From positions 1 through 29,824 of IMG/VR virus record IMGVR_UViG_3300020470_000142: a stretch of DNA of 29,824 nucleotides; one strand, 5' to 3'. The translations under genes were made by a program, and so were the position numbers. Source of the stretch: a virus. The notes beneath the pieces are model-generated. The model searched no databases and was not told where the DNA came from. It was given only the letters and a program-made list of their open reading frames with translations. Below, in pieces: positions 1-7,540 of the stretch (positions within the stretch are counted from its first letter, which is position 1; every line of letters begins with the position of its first letter).

Positions 1-95
1 GATCTGTGCTACGATTCCAGCAACGTTTGACAAGTTTGGTGATAGTTCTGGATCGCTATGCTGTGATCCATCTTCAAAATGTCTTGCGTTCCATG
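1..95. repeat. Terminal direct repeat, 5' copy
   Basis: Bases 1-95 equal bases 29730-29824 except at 16 (T/G) and 19 (A/G). Both copies lie in the same frame of the portal-MuF gene. The copy is best read as assembly overlap of a circular or circularly permuted genome. The two mismatches are probably strain variation. Confidence 0.9.
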
Positions 96-1671
96 CCTCT
101 CTTTTACGGATTGCCATTTCCTCTGTATCTGTTTTGGCAATCTTACTTGTTCTGGTTGCTATTGGGTACAATCTTCTGTATTGATTATTGCCCTCTATGT
201 TTCCACCGGCTTTCCAGATTCTTGGGTGGTTTTCTTTAAGGTCTTGTGCATAGGCTGGATCGAATGTTTCCCACTGGCTGTTGTTAAGACTAACGCTTTG
301 ATCTTCACCATCAACAGGAAAATTTGTGGGGTCAACATCACCGACACTCCCTTTTTTAACTAAATCGTGAATACACAGATCTTCTAAATCTTCTGTGATT
401 TCATCATCAGTTGACTTTATCAACCAACTTGCCAAACTTGTTACCTGTTCTTCATCTTCTATGATTGGTGTTTCTGGTTCTGGTTCACTTGTGTCTTGGT
501 TAGTTCCGATAGGAGCATCATGCATTCCCTCATAACTATATGCCGATCCGGCTTCCATACCATTCATGATATGGGAAGTTGCTCTGGTTATCTGTTCTGT
601 TCTCATAGAATTCACGGCTTCTACTTCAGAATAATCAAATTCAAAACGCAACGATGGATCAAAACGTCTTGCGATCTTGGTTAATGCCCATGCAATCTTC
701 TTGCCACGTTTCTCAACGTTTGACCAATGGATCACGGATTCTTGTCTTGCTGTTGCATAGTTAGCAGATCCCTCACCTAATACTGAAAGTGGTGTGCCAA
801 ATGCAGCTGTGATTGCAAGTTTGCTGAACTCTTTAACGCTTTTGAATTCTACATCACGTGGTGTAGTTTGTGCCATGTCAACTTGTACCTGTCCAGATAG
901 GACGATGGCACCACCCTCCTTGACCATTCCATTATATCGTTCAAGAACATCACGCCTTGTTTCCTCTTGCCAAATATCTAATTCATTTTTGGGTGACAGA
1001 ATCACATCTGGTCGTCCTTTTTTACTGGCTACTTCTACCAATCCACTAACATTCAGATCTGCTTTGATTTCCTGTTGAGTTGGTTGCACGGCTCCAACTC
1101 CATAAAGCCCTTGCAAACCAGTTGCCCATGTAGCGTTCCGAATATGAACAATCCGATCCGGTGGATATGTACTGATCGCACCGTCACTATCAAAACGATA
1201 TGCAATGATGCCATGTTCATTTGTAACGATACCCACCTGTTCTGGATGCAATCGGACAATGGACACCGGCACATCGGATTCACCAAGAATCAAAATGTAT
1301 GCGTTCCCAGCTGCAACCAGATCGATGGTTAACTGCTCTAAAAAACTAAATTGATCAACACCGGTGCTGGGTTCTTCAAGCAAATCAATTGCTGGATGGT
1401 CATCAATAATCTTTGAGTTTTTCCCTTTTCCACTAATCAGTTTCAAAGGTGTCATGGCTAAATCTTGTGAGATTCTTGATAAAGCTGCATACACATAAGG
1501 GTGTTGAACATAGGCACCTAGTGAACCCAATTGAGAATATGCAGATCGCCCACCGTTGGAGATATACGATGCCCCATGTTTGATCTCTGTTGGTTTTTCG
1601 TCAATACGTTCAAAATGTTTCTGTTCAGAACTTATACCAATACGTGTAAATAAACGCTCATACCATTTCAT
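1..1671 (-). CDS. Portal protein, N-terminal part of a portal-MuF fusion (continues at 29824)
   Basis: The ATG at 1671 follows AAGGTGA, which overlaps the TerL stop five bases upstream. The frame stays open to base 1 (557 codons) and continues in the same frame in the 3'-end block of the window, giving 838 aa on a closed circle. Residues about 1-380 look like an HK97-family portal: an early YVxAALSRIS segment, then LHPEQVGIV, then AAFGTPLSVLGEG with a following NYATARQE. Portals form the dodecameric vertex ring through which DNA enters the head. Residues about 440-557 form a second module with FPVDGE, IWKAGGN, REAW and ARHF motifs, which I remember from C-terminal parts of other phage head proteins but cannot name. 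The MuF domain follows. Portal identity is strong; the middle module is described only by its motifs. Confidence 0.88.
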   Translation of the reverse strand, partial: MKWYERLFTRIGISSEQKHFERIDEKPTEIKHGASYISNGGRSAYSQLGSLGAYVQHPYVYAALSRISQDLAMTPLKLISGKGKNSKIIDDHPAIDLLEEPSTGVDQFSFLEQLTIDLVAAGNAYILILGESDVPVSIVRLHPEQVGIVTNEHGIIAYRFDSDGAISTYPPDRIVHIRNATWATGLQGLYGVGAVQPTQQEIKADLNVSGLVEVASKKGRPDVILSPKNELDIWQEETRRDVLERYNGMVKEGGAIVLSGQVQVDMAQTTPRDVEFKSVKEFSKLAITAAFGTPLSVLGEGSANYATARQESVIHWSNVEKRGKKIAWALTKIARRFDPSLRFEFDYSEVEAVNSMRTEQITRATSHIMNGMEAGSAYSYEGMHDAPIGTNQDTSEPEPETPIIEDEEQVTSLASWLIKSTDDEITEDLEDLCIHDLVKKGSVGDVDPTNFPVDGEDQSVSLNNSQWETFDPAYAQDLKENHPRIWKAGGNIEGNNQYRRLYPIATRTSKIAKTDTEEMAIRKREAWNARHFEDGSQHSDPELSPNLSNVAGIVAQI

Positions 1672-1676
1672 TTGAT

Positions 1677-3167
1677 TCACCTTGTTCTCATGTGGTTCAC
1701 CTTATCATATCTGGAAAGATAACCGATCAAATATCTGAGCGCATCTAACGCATGATCATCCTGTTTCATTGGTTGATCTTTGTTTCGTGTTTTACTCCAC
1801 CGATATTTTCGCATTTCCTGTATCAGATTTGTACATGACGAAAAAATAAAAAGACGTGGTTGCCCATCTGCATAAATTTGCAGATACTCTTTAACCAGTC
1901 CAATCATTGTATTCATACCCAATTCTTTTGGGCTTGCTTGTGTTGTCACTTGGAGTTCACGTGCCAGAATCAATCGTGCATCTTTACCAGCGGAATCTGC
2001 CACGGTGAATCTTGGTTTTGGATCGTTTCTCGAAAGTCTTAACATCTCACGCCCATTCTCAAGCGTTGTCCTGTTGGTCATGTAGTATTCTCGAAACACA
2101 TACAGCGCATCATCTGCACCGAATAAACCAGATCGATCTCTATACACCCACAACGTTGCCCATGGATTCCTCACACCAAAGTCCACCGCTCTGTACACTT
2201 CACCATCTTCTGGTATCTGGAACGGTTCAATAACGTGATGACGTGGATCAAATTCAGAATACACCAAACCCTCTTGACTGACGAAATCACCAAACAGTCT
2301 TGTTCTTTGGACGGCTTCTGACATGTGTGCCACGGTGCGCCTTAACTTCAAACTATTGATCCATGGGTTGTCCAATCCAGATATTTGTACACGTGTGAAT
2401 CCATTGCGAATTTCCTCAACGAACTGATCAAACAACCAATTCAAACCATCAACAGGTGTGGCAGTTACTAATACACGCCCATTTAGATCAACCGTTCTCA
2501 ACAGACATTCTTGAAACACTTGATCATCGTTGCCTTCCTCATCAATCCATACCATCTTCACACCTTTTCCTTGGAACTTCTTGCGTCCTGCTTCATAACT
2601 AAGGCAGACAATCTTGCCACCGTTCTCGAATACAGCGGTGGCACGATCTTGAGCATTCCACTTGCTTTTGGTTGTGGTTCTTGGCATGTACTTATCCAGT
2701 TTTGGTCTTACATATTCTATAGAATCACCATACGATAAAGCGACACACCACACGGTGGTTGGTTGTTCTTGTATAAGATTCGATGGCAGATCGTTTAGTT
2801 CAAGCCATTGCTGTACACTCCAATCATTTGATCCTAAAGCGACAGCGACTGCTAACTGCGCACCCAGATCTGTTTTGCCAGCACGGTTCCCACCTCCAAT
2901 CAGATGCGCTTCTGTTCCCATATTAATTAACGCATGCTTTTGACTTGTTCTGGTTTCCTCTATGTTGCAATTAGGACAAAAGAATTTAGTGGTGTGTAGA
3001 TGTCGCATGGGTTCACCGCATCCAGTTGGTCTTTCGTCATTTTCAAGACCACTCCACCGTTCACATCTTGGTGACCATAAACGTGCCAAGGCAAGTGGGT
3101 GATTTGCTTGGATACTCAAAAGCAATTGCTGTTGCTCAAATATGTTCAGCAGTTCACGTTTGTTCAT
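1677..3167 (-). CDS. terL: Terminase large subunit (TerL)
   Basis: A 496-aa packaging motor. The ATPase half shows Walker A GGGNRAGKT (residues 91-99), Walker B VKMVWIDEE (203-211) and the coupling motif VTATP (234-238). The RNase H-like nuclease half shows AVDFGVRNP with D329, VADSAG with D391, and DDHALDALRYL with D470, D471 and D475. It binds TerS and the portal, cuts concatemers and pumps DNA into the prohead. An N-terminal segment has C35, C50, H56, H58, C64 and C67, including CPNC, which suggests an added zinc-binding element ahead of the ATPase. The gene starts two bases after a 17-aa micro-ORF, has only a weak Shine-Dalgarno of its own, and is followed five bases later by the portal gene. 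Confidence 0.96.
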   Translation of the reverse strand: MNKRELLNIFEQQQLLLSIQANHPLALARLWSPRCERWSGLENDERPTGCGEPMRHLHTTKFFCPNCNIEETRTSQKHALINMGTEAHLIGGGNRAGKTDLGAQLAVAVALGSNDWSVQQWLELNDLPSNLIQEQPTTVWCVALSYGDSIEYVRPKLDKYMPRTTTKSKWNAQDRATAVFENGGKIVCLSYEAGRKKFQGKGVKMVWIDEEGNDDQVFQECLLRTVDLNGRVLVTATPVDGLNWLFDQFVEEIRNGFTRVQISGLDNPWINSLKLRRTVAHMSEAVQRTRLFGDFVSQEGLVYSEFDPRHHVIEPFQIPEDGEVYRAVDFGVRNPWATLWVYRDRSGLFGADDALYVFREYYMTNRTTLENGREMLRLSRNDPKPRFTVADSAGKDARLILARELQVTTQASPKELGMNTMIGLVKEYLQIYADGQPRLFIFSSCTNLIQEMRKYRWSKTRNKDQPMKQDDHALDALRYLIGYLSRYDKVNHMRTR

Positions 3168-3169
3168 CT

Positions 3170-3223
3170 TTACTTATGACAATCACACGGATCGCATTCA
3201 CAACATGGGCATGCATCTTTCAT
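3170..3223 (-). CDS. Cysteine-rich micro-ORF, 17 aa, between TerS and TerL
   Basis: The ATG at 3223 overlaps the TerS stop (ATGA), and the TAA lies two bases upstream of the TerL ATG, so the frame fills the gap exactly. The peptide MKDACPCCECDPCDCHK has six cysteines at positions 5, 7, 8, 10, 13 and 15, plus a histidine. It could be a metal-binding microprotein, or a leader whose translation couples TerS to TerL, because TerL lacks a good Shine-Dalgarno. The Shine-Dalgarno for this ORF is itself weak (GGAAACAG upstream), so expression would depend on coupling from TerS. I know of no named family. The unusual composition and exact fit argue against chance, but nothing here proves translation. 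Confidence 0.45.
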   Translation of the reverse strand: MKDACPCCECDPCDCHK

Positions 3224-3648
3224 TCTGTTTCCGGTTCTATCTTCTGCAATTTGCGTTGGTTAACTTTTACTGCTTCCAGAAGTTCTTTGACGTTAACCTG
3301 TCGTGCTTCAACCTGTTCATGCAATGGGTCAACGATGTTCTGTGAATTTTGAGTATATCCATGACGTGTTTGAAGAATCCATGCAGCTGCTCTCCAGTCA
3401 CCACCTTTTGCGGAAGAATTAATACATGCAAGATTATTAACTGCACCAATTGCTTCTGCCTCTTTATAGCGTGTGAAAAAATCGTGGTACTGACCACGCT
3501 GATCTTCTTTACCACGTTGAATCCAATAATATAGGGTGCGCACAGTTATGCCAGCATATCCAGCAGACAGTTGAACGGTGCAACCAAGTCTGATCGCAGT
3601 ACAGATTTTTTGAATTACCTGTTCATTTAGTTTAGTTTTACGTGCCAT
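3220..3648 (-). CDS. terS: Terminase small subunit (TerS)
   Basis: A 142-aa protein directly upstream of TerL. Its N-terminal part reads as a helix-turn-helix: AIRLGCTVQLSAGYAGI, then VRTLYYWIQRG, the segment that recognises the packaging site in terminases of this type. A helical middle (DFFTRYKEAEAIGAVNNL) and the motif GDWRAAAWILQTR, common to many TerS proteins, are followed by a polar helical tail with EQVEARQVNVKELLEAV, probably for oligomerisation. Two ATGs occur in tandem (3651 and 3648). The second sits five bases after AAGGAG and is preferred. The ParB-methyltransferase stop lies at 3651-3653. The stop of TerS overlaps the start of the cysteine-rich micro-ORF. Confidence 0.85.
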   Translation of the reverse strand: MARKTKLNEQVIQKICTAIRLGCTVQLSAGYAGITVRTLYYWIQRGKEDQRGQYHDFFTRYKEAEAIGAVNNLACINSSAKGGDWRAAAWILQTRHGYTQNSQNIVDPLHEQVEARQVNVKELLEAVKVNQRKLQKIEPETE

Positions 3649-3650
3649 CA

Positions 3651-5264
3651 TCACTCCTTGAAACTTTCAACATATTGCCGTTTGGCATCTTCCACTCTTG
3701 CTTCTATTAGTTCAAAATAGTCATCAGTCATTTCACAACCAACAGCATGGAACCCCTCTATTATAGCACCGCATGCAGTAGTACCGGAACCCAAGAACGG
3801 ATCAAGAACAGTACCACCTTGTGGTGTTAGCAATCGACACAGCCACCTCATTAGTTTTAAAGGCTTGACAGTTGGATGAAAGTTTTTAATGTCATCACCA
3901 GTCCTACCAGCACCAGCCCTTGGAGAATTCAAACCATCTGAATCTTCTTTCCTATTAGTAACCACAGCACCTGTTCTTCCCTCAATATGTGCAAGCCCTT
4001 GGTTTTTTTCTTTCTTTTGTGGTTTTGTACAATGGAATGTGTTGGAAGGCCATCTGCCATTTTCACTCCAGTTATTCACAACAAAATCACAGGTGTTAAA
4101 TTTGTTCACAGTTGTTGTCAAGTTTTCATGTAATGGCACAGGTTTGGTTGCTTCTGAACTACCAAACCAGCAGTCATCGCCATAGGCAAATCTTCCGGCT
4201 TCTATGTTTAAACCACCGGTGCCCCACTTCAAAACGTTTTCAGCAATACTCTTGCATTCTGGGTCAATCGGTTTCCTTGCTAACACAGCCGGTTCTTGAC
4301 TTGGCTTTAATCCTGTGCCCCATCCAAACCATTTTTTTGCTTCATCTGTTGCTGGAGCAGTTATGTCTACTTCTACAGATTTGCTTGCACCTATGGTATG
4401 CCGTCCTTTTTCATTTTTGTTAGCGATTCCAGAAGATTTAGTTCCAACCTTAACACGCTGATCTGTTGCTCCAAACTTCTGATCGATGGCTTTGGATATG
4501 TCAAGGCTTTTAGGGAATCCAGATGTGTAGATCCAACTAATCATGTCACGCACTTCAAATCCGGCTTCTGCTATAGCAACACCCATTGGAAAGACTGTTC
4601 TTGATCCACTAAATGCAACCAGATGACCACCGTGCTTGAGAACCCTCAAGCATTCTTGCCACAACTCAACAGAATATGCGATCCCAGTACTATCCCAAGA
4701 TTTGCCCATGAATCCAAGTTCATAAGGTGGATCAGTTACTATAGAATCAATTGAGTTATCTGGCAACTCTTTAAGACGTTCAAGACAGTTGCCTTTTAAC
4801 AGTTTAAACGTCAGATCTGTAAAGACCTTGGGTGGTGGTTCTGGTAGTGGTGCCGGCTCATAATCACCGTCATTCATTAATGCATCCAGTTCATCTTGGT
4901 TGAATCCTGTTGCTTTAAGTTCATCTGGTGTCATGTCCTGTACGAGTTCAAGAAGTTTTGATTCATCCCAGTCTGCTATTTCACCAGTTTTATTATCTGC
5001 AATAGCCATAATCTTTGCTTTTTCATCGGTTATCTCAAGTATGGTGCATGGCACTTCTGTCATGCCCAAATGCTTTGCAGCTTTTAAACGAGTATGCCCA
5101 CAAATAATCATGTTGGTGTTGGCTTGAATCACAAGCGGTGTGCCCCAGTCAACCTCTTGCAGACTTTCAACAACGAATGGCACAGCATCATCGTTGTGCC
5201 GTGGGTTATCTTTCCAAGGCACCAGATCGTTGACGTTCATCCATTTGAATTCTTTAATACTCAT
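3651..5264 (-). CDS. ParB-domain / DNA methyltransferase fusion
   Basis: A 537-aa two-domain protein. Residues about 10-130 are ParB/Spo0J N-terminal-like: VNDLVPWKDNPR, then LVIQANTNMIICGHTRLKAA, then AIADNKTGEIADWD. After a proline-rich linker (PLPEPPPK) comes a beta-class amino-methyltransferase: motif IV DPPY at about 178-181, a variable central region that probably recognises the target site, a conserved TVKPLKLMRWL, and the S-adenosylmethionine motif TVLDPFLGSGTT close to the C terminus. DPPY favours N6-adenine methylation. Such fusions are common in phages and may protect phage DNA or mark it before packaging. I chose ATG 5264 because GGAGG precedes it; the frame extends to 5330 without a good ribosome site. 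The gene sits immediately upstream of TerS. Confidence 0.9.
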   Translation of the reverse strand: MSIKEFKWMNVNDLVPWKDNPRHNDDAVPFVVESLQEVDWGTPLVIQANTNMIICGHTRLKAAKHLGMTEVPCTILEITDEKAKIMAIADNKTGEIADWDESKLLELVQDMTPDELKATGFNQDELDALMNDGDYEPAPLPEPPPKVFTDLTFKLLKGNCLERLKELPDNSIDSIVTDPPYELGFMGKSWDSTGIAYSVELWQECLRVLKHGGHLVAFSGSRTVFPMGVAIAEAGFEVRDMISWIYTSGFPKSLDISKAIDQKFGATDQRVKVGTKSSGIANKNEKGRHTIGASKSVEVDITAPATDEAKKWFGWGTGLKPSQEPAVLARKPIDPECKSIAENVLKWGTGGLNIEAGRFAYGDDCWFGSSEATKPVPLHENLTTTVNKFNTCDFVVNNWSENGRWPSNTFHCTKPQKKEKNQGLAHIEGRTGAVVTNRKEDSDGLNSPRAGAGRTGDDIKNFHPTVKPLKLMRWLCRLLTPQGGTVLDPFLGSGTTACGAIIEGFHAVGCEMTDDYFELIEARVEDAKRQYVESFKE

Positions 5265-5273
5265 ATATCCTCC

Positions 5274-5328
5274 AATAAAAGAATGGTGGAAAGAAAAATA
5301 CAAACTCAAAAGAAACTCTCCACCATTC
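5274..5328 (-). terminator. Hairpin ahead of the ParB-methyltransferase gene
   Basis: A perfect 10-bp inverted repeat, GAATGGTGGA at 5281-5290 and TCCACCATTC at 5319-5328, encloses a 28-base loop. On the minus strand the second arm is followed by TTTTATT and then the GGAGG of the next gene. It could be a weak terminator or attenuator between the early genes and the packaging and head genes. The long loop makes it a poor classical terminator. Confidence 0.4.
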
Positions 5329-5349
5329 AAAACTTATCAATATTTTTTG

Positions 5350-5745
5350 TTAGCCAGAATCACCATTCTGACTGAAATTACATTCTTCATAAGAAGTCAT
5401 GCCCACTCCACAGTATATTCTAAGCACACGTGCCATTGCTCTTGTGCTTGCCATACGTCTGATGTGTGGTATTATCATCTTTCCAGTATTGCTTGGATCG
5501 GCATCGCCTTGATCGGAAAACTTTACTTCTCGAACTGCTCCACCAATAATCTTGCGACCTTTGGCTGTTGCTTCGAACACAAACAGATTATTCTCATAAT
5601 CTTCTCTGACTGGGTATGACTCTAATGATTCCATGCCCATCTGATGTGCTAACCAAAGCAAACCAGCAAACTTGATGAAAGTTTGATCACCTCTTTTGAC
5701 CACCCATTTGTTGTGCCATAAATATTTCTTTTGTTCATCGTTCAT
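5350..5745 (-). CDS. Possible ssDNA-annealing or binding protein
   Basis: A 131-aa protein with an excellent GAGGTGTAAA before its ATG. The notable region is C-terminal: GDADPSN, then a conserved-looking HIRRMASTRAMARVLR followed by GVGMTSYEE. This resembles the HxxRMAETRAxARALR pattern I remember from small bacterial and phage proteins, and has the shape of the core helix of ERF/Rad52-type annealing proteins (an alanine and arginine-rich helix followed by a glycine turn and an acidic patch). The N-terminal half (KFAGLLWLAHQMGMESLES) also fits that pattern. Family assignment is from memory and uncertain. Its place at the end of the early block, beside DNA-modification genes, suits a recombination role. 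Confidence 0.42.
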   Translation of the reverse strand: MNDEQKKYLWHNKWVVKRGDQTFIKFAGLLWLAHQMGMESLESYPVREDYENNLFVFEATAKGRKIIGGAVREVKFSDQGDADPSNTGKMIIPHIRRMASTRAMARVLRIYCGVGMTSYEECNFSQNGDSG

Positions 5746-5746
5746 T

Positions 5747-6037
5747 TTACACCTCTTTTATGAATAGAACTCTTTTATAATTTTTGTTAGCAACCCAAAT
5801 GTGGTGCCCACCCCTTCCACAAATATAAGAAGTATCCCTTGTGTGTTCTTTACACACACACAGAAGATATTCTAGAATTGAACCGCAGCTTTGATACGAT
5901 TCACCAAACACCGAGTTTTCTATATCTATATCATCTAAGATGCATTCTTCTATTGCAGTTTTTAATCTAATGATAGTGGCTGAATCATCATCCAATTCAT
6001 TTTTAACTATGAATTTTTGTCTTGTTGTTATTTCCAT
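5747..6037 (-). CDS. Small early protein, unknown function (96 aa)
   Basis: The start is supported by AGGTGTAAAAA before the ATG. The protein is acidic in the middle (a DDIDIE stretch) and has four cysteines: single ones in SCGS and ICGR and a pair in LLCVCKEH, with neighbouring histidines ending in GGHHIW. That could bind a metal but is not a standard zinc-finger spacing. It lies one base upstream of the 131-aa gene's start region and is clearly part of the same unit. A GC-rich hairpin sits just ahead of its ribosome site. I recognise no family. Confidence 0.65.
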   Translation of the reverse strand: MEITTRQKFIVKNELDDDSATIIRLKTAIEECILDDIDIENSVFGESYQSCGSILEYLLCVCKEHTRDTSYICGRGGHHIWVANKNYKRVLFIKEV

Positions 6038-6049
6038 TTTTTACACCTA

Positions 6050-6076
6050 TAAAAGTGGGTGGGGTTTCCCCCACCC
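6050..6076 (-). terminator. Internal terminator or attenuator
   Basis: GGGTGGGG at 6057-6064 pairs with CCCCACCC at 6069-6076 across a TTTC loop. The stem is far richer in GC than its surroundings. On the minus strand it is followed by ACTTTTATA and then directly by the ribosome site of the 96-aa gene. Its place inside a unit of co-oriented genes suggests partial termination that lowers expression of the downstream genes. Confidence 0.55.
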
Positions 6077-6086
6077 TTGGTTGTTG

Positions 6087-6365
6087 TTATTGTAGTTTTG
6101 TAATGATTCTTTCAATCACTTCCATTTCTGAATCAGTCAATCTGTATTCAGCATTTGAAAAGTCACCTTTATACATGTCTCTTCTGGGATACTTTACATG
6201 CCAGTTGTAGGCTTTAAGAATTAAGAAGTCGCCTGTTATTGTTTTTAAAACAAGCAATTTGTTTTTCTCGCTTTTCTTACCTTTGACAATGTGAGAATGA
6301 TCAAAGCCTGTTGGTAACTTGTCAATCCATTTTGGAAGTTTACGTTTTGTTTTTGTGTTTTGCAT
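6087..6365 (-). CDS. Small early protein, unknown function (92 aa)
   Basis: First gene of the early unit led by cassette A (6386-6447). Its ATG at 6365 follows AAAAGGTGAAAA. The N terminus is strongly basic (TKTKRKLPKW, then KGKKSEKNK). The centre is predicted beta (LLVLKTITGDFLILKAY), and an acidic helix ends the protein (DSEMEVIERIITKL). A small nucleic-acid-binding role is possible from charge alone, but no motif proves it and I recognise no family. Confidence 0.65.
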   Translation of the reverse strand: MQNTKTKRKLPKWIDKLPTGFDHSHIVKGKKSEKNKLLVLKTITGDFLILKAYNWHVKYPRRDMYKGDFSNAEYRLTDSEMEVIERIITKLQ

Positions 6366-6385
6366 TTTTCACCTTTTGGTTAGAT

Positions 6386-6447
6386 ATAGCCTAATTGCTA
6401 TATATATAGTTTAACCGATTCGGGAATAAAACGTGACAGTTTTATTC
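6386..6447 (-). promoter_or_regulatory. Intergenic cassette A: hairpin plus TATATATA promoter-like element
   Basis: Read on the minus strand, a 9-bp hairpin (GAATAAAAC / GTTTTATTC, arms 6439-6447 and 6424-6432) closes the previous unit. It is followed by CCGAATCGGTTAAA and CTATATATATAG (6398-6409), about 30 bases before the ribosome site of the gene at 6365. The same parts recur at 9388-9437 and 10414-10475. A combined weak terminator and promoter or operator is the simplest reading. The exact -35 element is not clear. Confidence 0.55.
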
Positions 6448-6455
6448 ATCTTTTT

Positions 6456-6815
6456 TTATTGCTTGATCCTTTTCTTTCTTTTGGGATCATCCTTGAATGA
6501 ATCTTCTATGAGTTGACCACCGGATGCTTGATATTCTTGACGTGAGTATTCAAGGATCTGTGTCAAGGCACGTGATTTAGAAACACCATGAATCGTTGCA
6601 ATCGTTCCAATATACTGGCGATCCATACTGGACAGCATCAGATTGGTTTTGCGGGTTTCATCTTCTATGTTTTCATGTACAGGATTGTGAATGATTTTTT
6701 TACAACCAGAACACACTATTTTGCTCCATCCAAATTTAGCCAGATCGTGCTTGTGTCCACAATCCAAGCAAGCCAAAACAATTCTTCCATTTGGCAAACT
6801 GTTAACGTTTCTCAT
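6456..6815 (-). CDS. Zinc-ribbon protein with an RHH-like C-terminal region (119 aa)
   Basis: Four cysteines, C16, C19, C35 and C38 (CLDC and CSGC separated by 15 residues), form a clear zinc-ribbon signature at the N terminus. The C-terminal half contains LMLSSMDRQYIGTIATIHG followed by VSKSRALTQILEYSRQEY, which reads like a ribbon-helix-helix segment, and it ends in a basic tail (DPKRKKRIKQ). A DNA-binding regulator is likely. ATG 6815 overlaps the stop of the upstream XRE gene and has AAGGAG six bases before it, so the two are translationally coupled and probably act together. It is the last gene of its unit, followed by cassette A. Confidence 0.6.
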   Translation of the reverse strand: MRNVNSLPNGRIVLACLDCGHKHDLAKFGWSKIVCSGCKKIIHNPVHENIEDETRKTNLMLSSMDRQYIGTIATIHGVSKSRALTQILEYSRQEYQASGGQLIEDSFKDDPKRKKRIKQ

Positions 6816-7540
6816 GTTATCTCCTTAATATATTTGATATTTTTGAATTCTTTAATCTCATAATTGATTTGACCATCATCTGTATGATTGATGATCTCAA
6901 GTATAAAGTTTTCAGTAGTTGGAACTACTGTTAATGAATCGTTCCAACCAACTTCATACACAAAACCTTTGTCTTTTACTTCTTCCATGAATTTCATCAT
7001 AGCATCCCAGTTTTCAAACACTTTCAATATGGTTCCATTCTGCACGATTATCCAACAGGTTAGGTTTACCTGTTCAAGTTGTTGCCAAAAATAATCTATT
7101 TCAACCATTTCAACCACGTTTGATACTTTTAAAAATGGCAAGTTACTACTGCATGTGTTTATCAGATGCTTTAGGCAATCACTAAAGTTGAATGATTTAT
7201 TTTGATCACGTTCAAGTTGTTTCCAATTTATGCAACTGATCATGTTCTTTTTATCGTAGTACCATGGCACAAAGTATTCAACATTCTCCACCACAGTAAA
7301 AGTCAACAGATCTTCATTCACGTCAAATTTGTTTGTTGGCATCAACCAATCTTGCAATTCTTCATACTCTATTAATGCCTGAATCATTTCAAGTTGTTCT
7401 TCTTTTGGTTCGATCTGTAGCCGTTCCCATCTGGATATGGTTTTCTGGTCAACATTCAACATTTTTGCAATTTCAGTTTGTGTATATCGTTTTTTTAAAC
7501 GCCATGTTCTCATGCGTTCCACTATTCTCATGCTATTCAT
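6812..7540 (-). CDS. XRE-family transcriptional regulator with a long C-terminal domain
   Basis: A 242-aa protein. Residues about 10-50 form a Cro/CI-type helix-turn-helix, with YTQTEIAKMLNV, then DQKTISRWE as the recognition helix. The remaining 190 residues have no family I recognise; they are rich in aromatic residues and mixed alpha/beta, and may sense a ligand or partner. The start at 7540 has GGGGTG before it and overlaps the stop of the previous gene (ATGA). There is no integrase and no obvious divergent repressor promoter, so this is more likely an early-gene regulator than a classical lysogeny repressor. Its likely targets are the three repeated intergenic cassettes, though this is inference. 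Confidence 0.78.
   Translation of the reverse strand: MNSMRIVERMRTWRLKKRYTQTEIAKMLNVDQKTISRWERLQIEPKEEQLEMIQALIEYEELQDWLMPTNKFDVNEDLLTFTVVENVEYFVPWYYDKKNMISCINWKQLERDQNKSFNFSDCLKHLINTCSSNLPFLKVSNVVEMVEIDYFWQQLEQVNLTCWIIVQNGTILKVFENWDAMMKFMEEVKDKGFVYEVGWNDSLTVVPTTENFILEIINHTDDGQINYEIKEFKNIKYIKEIT

Noticed and set aside
1-95. Physical direct terminal repeats of a linear virion genome
   Set aside because: At 95 bases with mismatches, inside a gene, the repeat fits assembly overlap better. True terminal repeats lie at packaging sites, usually near the terminase genes.
5265-5330. N-terminal extension of the ParB-methylase to 5330
   Set aside because: The added residues fall in a hairpin and have no ribosome site, whereas ATG 5264 has a perfect GGAGG.
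6812-7540. Lysogeny repressor of a temperate phage
   Set aside because: The XRE gene lacks a divergent partner promoter, and no integrase, excisionase or partition system was seen.
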